This document shows, in pieces, positions 58,872 to 64,000 of a stretch of 64,000 bases of DNA (position 1 is the stretch's first letter; each line of letters begins with the position of its first letter). A model generated the notes under the pieces. The model did no database searches. It was given only the letters and a program-made list of their open reading frames with translations, and was not told the origin of the DNA. Origin of the DNA: Paractinoplanes deccanensis (GTDB lineage Bacteria; Actinomycetota; Actinomycetes; Mycobacteriales; Micromonosporaceae); assembly GCF_016862115.1 (NCBI RefSeq), contig NZ_BOMI01000186.1, forward strand, positions 1-64,000, in the 5' to 3' direction. A program made the translations under genes and the position numbers.

Positions 58872-59920
58872 GCCGCCGCCTCGAAGATCGCGCGGGCGCG
58901 GTGGTAGGCGCCGACGATGCGGGACAGCACGGCGTCGGTGCCGGCGTCGCCGCGGGTCGACTCGGGGTGCTCCCGGCGCCAGGCGACCATCCGGGAGGCG
59001 GCCCGGTGGAACGTCAGCCGCGGCGCGTAGCCGGGCACGAAGGTGCGGATCTTCGTGGTGTCGAAGACGGCGCTGTGCCCGATGTCGCCCACCATCTCGC
59101 CCGACCAGAACCAGTCGGGCGCGACCAGCGGGTACATCTCCGAGGCGACGTGCACGAGCCGCGGGGTGACACCGAGCGCGTCCGCGACGATCGTGTAGAT
59201 CTGGTCCCAGGCGTGGACGTCGTCGCCGGTGATGGTGAACGTCTCGCCGATGGCCCGGGGGTTGCCGAGCAGACCGACCAGCCCCTGCGCGAAGTCCTCG
59301 GCGTGGGTGAGCGTCCAGAGCGAGGTGCCGTCGCCGTGCACCGGGATCTCCTCGCCGCGGGCGATCCGGTCCACCACCGTCCAGCCGCCCGGCAGCGGCG
59401 GGTTCGCGTCGTCGTAGGTGTGCGACGGGCGCACGATCGTGATCGGGAAACCCTCGCCGAGGTACGCGTCCTGCAGCGCGCGTTCGGCGCGCCACTTCGC
59501 GGTCGCGTAGTCGAGGTGCGGGTTCGGGCCGACCGGCGTCGACTCGGTGATCGGCACCTGGCGCACCGGCTTGGCGTAGATCGAGGCGGAGCTGATGTGG
59601 ACGTACTGCCGGGTGCGGCCGCCGAAGAGGCCGGCCATGCGGCGGGCGTCGTCCGCGTCGTACGACAGGAAGTTGACCACCGCGTCGAAGCCGCGGCCGG
59701 CGAGCGGGGCCTCCAGCGCGGCGACGTCCGCGACCAGCGACTCCACCCCGTCCGGCAGGACCCGTTCCTGGCTGTTGCGGCCGCGGTTGACCACGGTGAC
59801 CCGCATGCCGGTGGCCACCGCGAGCCGCACGCAGGACGCGCTGATCGTGCCGGTGCCGCCGAGGAAGAGCACGCTCAGATCCGTACGATCGAGGCCGGGG
59901 TGCACCTGGGTGAGTGGCAC
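58868..59920 (-). CDS. NAD-dependent epimerase/dehydratase family protein
   Basis: This 350-residue extended SDR has the nucleotide motif VLFLGGTGTISASCVRLA and NRGRNSQERV. Its Ser and the Tyr-x3-Lys pair are in ISSASIYAKP and YATAKW, and VRPSHTYDDA is in the substrate region. The start is the GTG at 59920 with AAGGA 8 nt upstream. The best likeness is with plant/actinobacterial mRNA-binding or NAD-epimerase-like proteins of unknown substrate. It is coupled to the aldo/keto reductase gene and divergent from the GH10 gene, together suggesting pentose or xylose-related metabolism; that link is inference. Confidence 0.85.
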   Translation of the reverse strand: MPLTQVHPGLDRTDLSVLFLGGTGTISASCVRLAVATGMRVTVVNRGRNSQERVLPDGVESLVADVAALEAPLAGRGFDAVVNFLSYDADDARRMAGLFGGRTRQYVHISSASIYAKPVRQVPITESTPVGPNPHLDYATAKWRAERALQDAYLGEGFPITIVRPSHTYDDANPPLPGGWTVVDRIARGEEIPVHGDGTSLWTLTHAEDFAQGLVGLLGNPRAIGETFTITGDDVHAWDQIYTIVADALGVTPRLVHVASEMYPLVAPDWFWSGEMVGDIGHSAVFDTTKIRTFVPGYAPRLTFHRAASRMVAWRREHPESTRGDAGTDAVLSRIVGAYHRARAIFEAAA

Positions 59921-60043
59921 AGGCGTTGTCCTTACTCGATCGCGCCGGCCGAGAGGCCGGATGACGCTGACCAGCGTACGCAGGCTGCCGGCGCCGTCCA
60001 TCCGTCCCGACGGCGAAGAAGACCACCTTTCTCAGGAGTGCCG

Positions 60044-61303
60044 ATGAACGACACGTACGCACACCGGATCGGGGAGACGTCCGTCGTCGTCCGCGGGCCC
60101 GACGGCCGGCCGCTCGCCGACCGGGTCGTCACCGTCCAGCAACGGCGGCACGCGTTCTCGTTCGGCAACATCGGGTTCGACTTCGTCTCCCTCGTCGGCG
60201 GCCCCGGCGACGAGGCGAGCGCCGGGGTCTTCGGCGGCGCGGCCGGGCTCGGCCTGGAAACGCTGGCGGCCGAGTTCACCCACCTGTTCAACACCGCGAC
60301 CCTGCCGTTCTACTGGGGCGGGTACGAGCCGGTGCGCGGCCGCACCGACCGGCAGCGGCTGGAAGCCACCGCGCGCTGGCTCGTCGGCCGCGGCGTCACG
60401 GTCAAGGGGCATCCGCTGGTGTGGCACACGGTGCAGCCGTCCTGGCTGCTCGGTCTGCCCGCCGGCGAGGTCGAGCGGTTGCTGCGCGCCCGCGTCCGCG
60501 AGCTGGTGTCCGGCTTCGCCGGCCTGATCGGCACCTGGGACGCGATCAACGAAGCGGTCATCATGCCGGTCTTCGCCAACGGCGACAACGCGATCACCCC
60601 GCTGGCCCGGAGCAAGGGCCGGATCGCGATGGTGCGGCTCGCCTTCGAGGAGGCGCGGGCGGCCGACCCCGGCGCCACCCTGCTGATCAACGACTTCGAC
60701 CTGTCGTCCGCGTACGAGTGCCTGATCGAGGGGGTGCTCGAGGCGGGCGTACGGATCGACGCCATCGGTTTGCAGACCCACATGCACCAGGGTTACCGCG
60801 GCGAGGAGTACATGGGCCGGATGCTCGACCGCTTCGCCCGCTACGGCCTGCCGTTGCACCTGACCGAGAGCACGCTGGTCTCCGGCCACCTGATGCCGTC
60901 CGAGATCGAGGACCTCAACGACTACCGGATCCCGTCCTGGCCCAGCACCGAGGAGGGCGAGGCCCGGCAGGCCGACGAGATCGTGCGCCACTACCGGTCG
61001 CTGGTCGCCCATCCGGCCGTCGCCGCGATCAACTACTGGGGCATCACCGACAACGGCTCCTGGCTGGGCGCGCCGGTCGGCCTCCTGCGCTCGGACGGCA
61101 GCCGCAAGCCCTCGTACGAAGCCCTCGAATCCCTGATCAAGGGCGAGTGGTGGCTGCCACCGACCGAGATGCGCACCGACGCGTCCGGCGCGATCCGGGT
61201 GCGGGGTTTCCACGGCGAGTACGAGGTGGACGGCATGCCGTTCACCATCGGCGCGAGCGGCGCCCCGGTCTCCAGCGGGACCGGGGCGCCGTCGGTGCGG
61301 TGA
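60044..61303 (+). CDS. glycoside hydrolase family 10 protein (endo-xylanase-like) without signal peptide
   Basis: This 419-residue GH10 TIM barrel has RRHAFSFGNIGFDFVSL, TLPFYWGGYEPVRG, VKGHPLVWHTVQPSWL, the acid/base Glu170 in WDAINEAVI, THMHQGY and the nucleophile Glu275 in LTESTL. The nucleophile segment reads TEST where most xylanases have TELD. There is no signal peptide (MNDTYAHRIGETSVVV), so the enzyme appears intracellular or is exported by another route. The ATG has CAGGAG upstream. It may cut xylo-oligosaccharides imported by the cell; divergence from the epimerase/reductase operon suggests a small catabolic unit. Confidence 0.88.
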   Translation: MNDTYAHRIGETSVVVRGPDGRPLADRVVTVQQRRHAFSFGNIGFDFVSLVGGPGDEASAGVFGGAAGLGLETLAAEFTHLFNTATLPFYWGGYEPVRGRTDRQRLEATARWLVGRGVTVKGHPLVWHTVQPSWLLGLPAGEVERLLRARVRELVSGFAGLIGTWDAINEAVIMPVFANGDNAITPLARSKGRIAMVRLAFEEARAADPGATLLINDFDLSSAYECLIEGVLEAGVRIDAIGLQTHMHQGYRGEEYMGRMLDRFARYGLPLHLTESTLVSGHLMPSEIEDLNDYRIPSWPSTEEGEARQADEIVRHYRSLVAHPAVAAINYWGITDNGSWLGAPVGLLRSDGSRKPSYEALESLIKGEWWLPPTEMRTDASGAIRVRGFHGEYEVDGMPFTIGASGAPVSSGTGAPSVR

Positions 61304-61307
61304 GCCG

Positions 61308-61646
61308 TCAGGCGATGTCGCCGTCGCGTTTCAGGGCTATCGCCGTTTCCAGGGCGCGGAAGTCCTTCGCCAAGGGCTTCGCGTCGCGGACCTCCTCCCA
61401 GCGGGTCACCTTGTCGTCGCCTGTGGTCTCGAAGACGATGCACTTGTCACCGGGGGTCAGGAAGACTCCGTAGCGGCTGTTGTCCTCGCCGTTGATCAGG
61501 CCCGCGAGGATCGTCTCCGAGGGGGAGAGTCCCTTCGCGGCGAGCAGGTCGCGCAGGTCGGCGAAGTCCTCGTCGTCACGCAGCCACTCGGTCCACTCGG
61601 TGACCTCTTCCCGCAGGACCTTCTCGCTGTGTTGTCTCTTGGTCAT
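61308..61646 (-). CDS. probable immunity protein for the RHS toxin
   Basis: This is a 112-residue acidic soluble protein with no recognised domain: N-terminal helix EEVTEWTEWLRDDEDFADL, middle part SRYGVFLTPGDKCIVFETTG and a basic tail. Its ATG at 61646 overlaps the stop of the toxin gene as ATGA. A small ORF placed directly after, and coupled to, the toxin end of a polymorphic toxin gene is the standard place for the cognate immunity gene. That is the basis for the call, not sequence similarity. Confidence 0.7.
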   Translation of the reverse strand: MTKRQHSEKVLREEVTEWTEWLRDDEDFADLRDLLAAKGLSPSETILAGLINGEDNSRYGVFLTPGDKCIVFETTGDDKVTRWEEVRDAKPLAKDFRALETAIALKRDGDIA

Positions 61647-64000
61647 TTGAGCTCCGTCACGATCACGATGTCATCCGGCAGTCTCGACTGGCACCAGCCG
61701 CACACCGGCCGCGTGGCGCCGATGGCGTTGATGGTGGCACCCCGGGCCTGCGCGGCGCGGTACAGGTGCATCTCGGCGTCGTTGATGTGCGGCAGGTGGG
61801 CCTGGTCCGGCGGCGCGGGCGACTTCACGTTGATCGCCTTGCCGTTGCCCCGGACGGCTCGTGGCACCCGGCCGTCGCGGCCGGCGCCGGCCACCCACAG
61901 CTCCGGCTTGCCGCCCGCCGTCGTCACGTGCGCCGCCGCGTACGTGGTGCGCCCGGCCTCGCCCTGGCTCATGGCCGACTTCATCTGGGCGACCTTCGCC
62001 CGCACCGACCGGATCGCGGTCGAGCAGTTGTGCACCAGCACCGGGGTCTTGCCGGCGAGCACATGGTACGTGTGCAGCCCGTCGACGCTGAGGTTGTAGA
62101 CCCTTTCCCGTTCGGTGTACGGGCGCAGCGCCACGATGGTCACCGCGGCGCCGGTGTCGGTGCGCACCCGCTGGCCCGTGCGCAGGTCCTTCGCCGCCGT
62201 CCAGCGCCGGGTGTCCTCGACCCAGAACGGATGGCCGTCGGTGGCGGTCACCGTCGCGTCCGCGCCGTCCGCCTCGACCGTGACGTCCACCAGGTGCTTC
62301 TCGCCCTCGCCGGCGATCAGCGCGGTGACCGTGCGCCCGCCGGCCGTGGCCGTGGCCGGGTCGGCCGCCGCCACCTTGTCGCCGATGCGGATCTCGGAGA
62401 TCGGCTTGGTGCTGCCGTCGGCCAGCTTCACCTCGGTGCCGCCGGTGAAACTGTTGCCCAGGCACGCCGTGCCGAGCGACCGGCTGGATCCGGCGGCCGA
62501 CTCGCGCACCGCCATCGCGGCGTCGCGCCCGGCCACCGCCTCGGCCCGGCCGGCCGTCGCCGTGTTGCGGGCACCGGCCCGGGCGGCCGTGCTCTCCCCG
62601 CCGATCAGCAGGCTGGCGATGTCGAGCGTGGCGCGGGTGCCCTGCCGGATCGGGTTGCCCTCGTCCTCGGCGTACTCGGCCTCGATGGCGCTCTTGAGCT
62701 TCTCGTCGTCGAGCAGCGTGGTGGCGCGCTCCTTGAGCCGGTTGCGGGCCGCGGACCGCCGGCCCGGGTCGCGGTCGGCCTTGTCGAAGCTGGTGCCGGC
62801 CGCCGTGTCGAGGTCGTGCGCCGTGTCCTCGATGCCCTGGAGGGTCTCCTCGCCCCACTCCTTGGCCTCCGACGCGACGTCCTCGGTCGCCGACGCGGCC
62901 TTGTCCACGGCGCCGGAGATGGCGTCGCCGATGTCGGACGCCTTCTCCTCGACCGTGTCCAGCAGGTCGTCGAGCAGCAGCCCGGACGGGTCGACGGCCA
63001 CGGTCGGCCGGTTCGCGACGTAGGCGTACGGCGACACCGACGGCTCACCGACCCCGCTGCGCACCGGGTCCACGCCGGTGAACCGGCCGGTCGACGGCGA
63101 GTAGACGCGGGCCCGCTGGTAGTAGTCCCCGCCGAGCGTCGGGTCCGAGTACTGCCCGGTGAACCGCAGCGGGTTGGCCGTGGCGGCCGCGTCCGGCGTG
63201 ACCGTGACCCCGGCCCGGGTGGGCGACGTGCGCTCCACGCCGAACGGGTCGTAGTCGAGCACCGACTCGACGGCCCCGGAGCCGGCGACCATCGCGCTGG
63301 TGCCGCCCAGCCAGTCGTGCACGTAGTAGTGGTGCGCCCCACCGGCGGTCAGCGCCGCCGACGCGCCGTCGGGCAGATAGGTGAAGGTACGGCTGTCCGC
63401 GCCGGACCGGTCGATCGCGATCTGCGGCAGCGGGCCGACCGGGTCCCACTCGAACGTGCGGGTCGCCGCGCCGGTGGCCGAGGTGAGCCGCAGGCCGTTG
63501 GCGTCGTAGTCGTACGTGGTGGTGGTCCCGCCGACGGTCGCGGACAGCAGGGTGTGGTCGAGGTGGTAGCTGAACCGGTCGGCGCCGGCGTCGAGCTGAT
63601 TGCCCTCGAGGTCGTACTTGTACGTCTTGGTCGCGCTGCCGGTGGTCTCGCTGAGCAGCTGGTCCACGACGTCGTACCGGTAGGTGGTGGTGCCGGAGCC
63701 GGCCGAGCCGGACCTGGCCTGGGAGGTGCGGTTGCCGACCGGGTCGTAGCGGTAGTCGATGCGGCCGGTGCCGCCGGACGAGCACGACGGCGTGGCGTAG
63801 CAGGCCGACGTGAGCCGGTCCGCCGCGTCGTACGCGTACGCCACCTGCTCGCTCACCCCGCCGCGGGTGGTGGTGATGGAGTTGGTGTTGCCGACGGCGT
63901 CGAGGGCGAGGGCGAAGGCGCCGATCGTGCCGGACGGCCCGCCGGCGGCGGTCGTGGTGGACACGCCGGTCAGCCGGCCCGAGCGGTCGTAGTCGCGGTT
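61643..64000 (-). CDS. RHS-repeat polymorphic toxin with HINT module and deaminase-like C-terminus (5' end outside window)
   Basis: The gene is open at the right edge, and about 785 codons are visible. First come YD/RHS repeats (YRYDPVGNRT, YKYDLEGNQL, YDYDANGLRL) and the RHS core (ARVYSPSTGRFTGVDPV). A helical linker follows. Next is a pretoxin HINT domain starting at CLGNSFTGGTEV, with TATDGHPFWV and ending VLVHNC, expected to cut itself and free the toxin. The last 125 residues contain NDAEMHLYRAA and, 25 residues later, PVCGWCQSRL. This is the xAE plus CxxC zinc pattern of the deaminase superfamily, with Asp where His or Cys is usual. The target would be nucleic acid or nucleotides. The immunity gene follows with ATGA overlap. 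Confidence 0.85.
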   Translation of the reverse strand, partial: NRDYDRSGRLTGVSTTTAAGGPSGTIGAFALALDAVGNTNSITTTRGGVSEQVAYAYDAADRLTSACYATPSCSSGGTGRIDYRYDPVGNRTSQARSGSAGSGTTTYRYDVVDQLLSETTGSATKTYKYDLEGNQLDAGADRFSYHLDHTLLSATVGGTTTTYDYDANGLRLTSATGAATRTFEWDPVGPLPQIAIDRSGADSRTFTYLPDGASAALTAGGAHHYYVHDWLGGTSAMVAGSGAVESVLDYDPFGVERTSPTRAGVTVTPDAAATANPLRFTGQYSDPTLGGDYYQRARVYSPSTGRFTGVDPVRSGVGEPSVSPYAYVANRPTVAVDPSGLLLDDLLDTVEEKASDIGDAISGAVDKAASATEDVASEAKEWGEETLQGIEDTAHDLDTAAGTSFDKADRDPGRRSAARNRLKERATTLLDDEKLKSAIEAEYAEDEGNPIRQGTRATLDIASLLIGGESTAARAGARNTATAGRAEAVAGRDAAMAVRESAAGSSRSLGTACLGNSFTGGTEVKLADGSTKPISEIRIGDKVAAADPATATAGGRTVTALIAGEGEKHLVDVTVEADGADATVTATDGHPFWVEDTRRWTAAKDLRTGQRVRTDTGAAVTIVALRPYTERERVYNLSVDGLHTYHVLAGKTPVLVHNCSTAIRSVRAKVAQMKSAMSQGEAGRTTYAAAHVTTAGGKPELWVAGAGRDGRVPRAVRGNGKAINVKSPAPPDQAHLPHINDAEMHLYRAAQARGATINAIGATRPVCGWCQSRLPDDIVIVTELK

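Overview
The window is very GC-rich DNA from an actinobacterium. Starts are often GTG or TTG, many stop/start codons overlap (ATGA, GTGA, TGATG), and two-component, anti-sigma and ABC regulators are dense. The gene content (HelR, SAM-methyltransferase of the DUF574 type, iterative PKS with GDP-sugar genes) suggests Micromonosporaceae, for example Actinoplanes-like. That placement is inference; no rRNA or marker gene is present.

Region A (1-6201) is a tightly overlapping operon: the end of a 2-oxoacid:ferredoxin oxidoreductase beta subunit, methylmalonyl-CoA mutase small and large subunits, the MeaB-type GTPase, then a cation/proton antiporter. Read as a pathway it could turn 2-oxoglutarate into succinyl-CoA and then methylmalonyl-CoA. 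A decayed, internally deleted IS5-like transposase (about 6222-6500) follows.

Region B (6666-22383) is a biosynthetic gene cluster. Its core is an iterative type I aromatic PKS (KS-AT-DH/TH-degenerate KR-ACP). Around it are a KAS III-like acyltransferase, a type II thioesterase, E1 alpha/beta of a 2-oxoacid dehydrogenase, two related MGT-type glycosyltransferases, two GDP-mannose 4,6-dehydratases and a sugar C-methyltransferase. The likely logic is an orsellinate-like acyl group plus one or two GDP-mannose-derived 6-deoxy or C-methyl sugars. The gene set recalls the aromatic acid and rhamnose/5-methylrhamnose part of tiacumicin/fidaxomicin clusters, but no modular PKS, halogenase, O-methyltransferase or P450 is visible here. 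The two divergent promoters inside the cluster share an ACCCCTA/TAGGGGT inverted repeat. A perfect 38-bp palindrome at 22346-22383 closes the cluster.

Region C (22394-26400) is an exporter (MFS, DHA2) coupled by ATGA to a HelR-like RNA polymerase recycling ATPase. This resistance pair suggests that the neighbouring product, or a competitor's, acts on RNA polymerase. Upstream of helR lies an AT-rich patch with a consensus-like promoter facing away from helR and a strong intrinsic terminator about 50 nt later, a candidate small RNA.

Region D (26.4-52.3 kb) is mostly regulation and envelope functions: a SAM-methyltransferase, a lipoprotein, a MacB-like tripartite ABC system divergent from an OmpR-type two-component pair, a STAS antagonist next to a MEDS-ATPase anti-sigma regulator, a second ABC/FtsX pair, an acyltransferase-3, a NarL-type pair, a DedA protein, a Ser/Thr kinase, a secreted M4-type metalloprotease with a divergent LuxR regulator, and a 1227-aa hybrid kinase-phosphatase.

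Region E (52.3-61.3 kb) holds gene fragments (TetR and SDR remnants) and small divergent regulator/oxidoreductase modules with clear operators (MarR, HxlR, XRE), an MFS exporter gene with a one-base frameshift, two aldo/keto reductases, an epimerase and an intracellular-looking GH10 enzyme.

Region F (61308-64000) is the 3' end of an RHS polymorphic toxin gene with an autoproteolytic HINT module and a C-terminal deaminase-like toxin, followed by its probable immunity gene.
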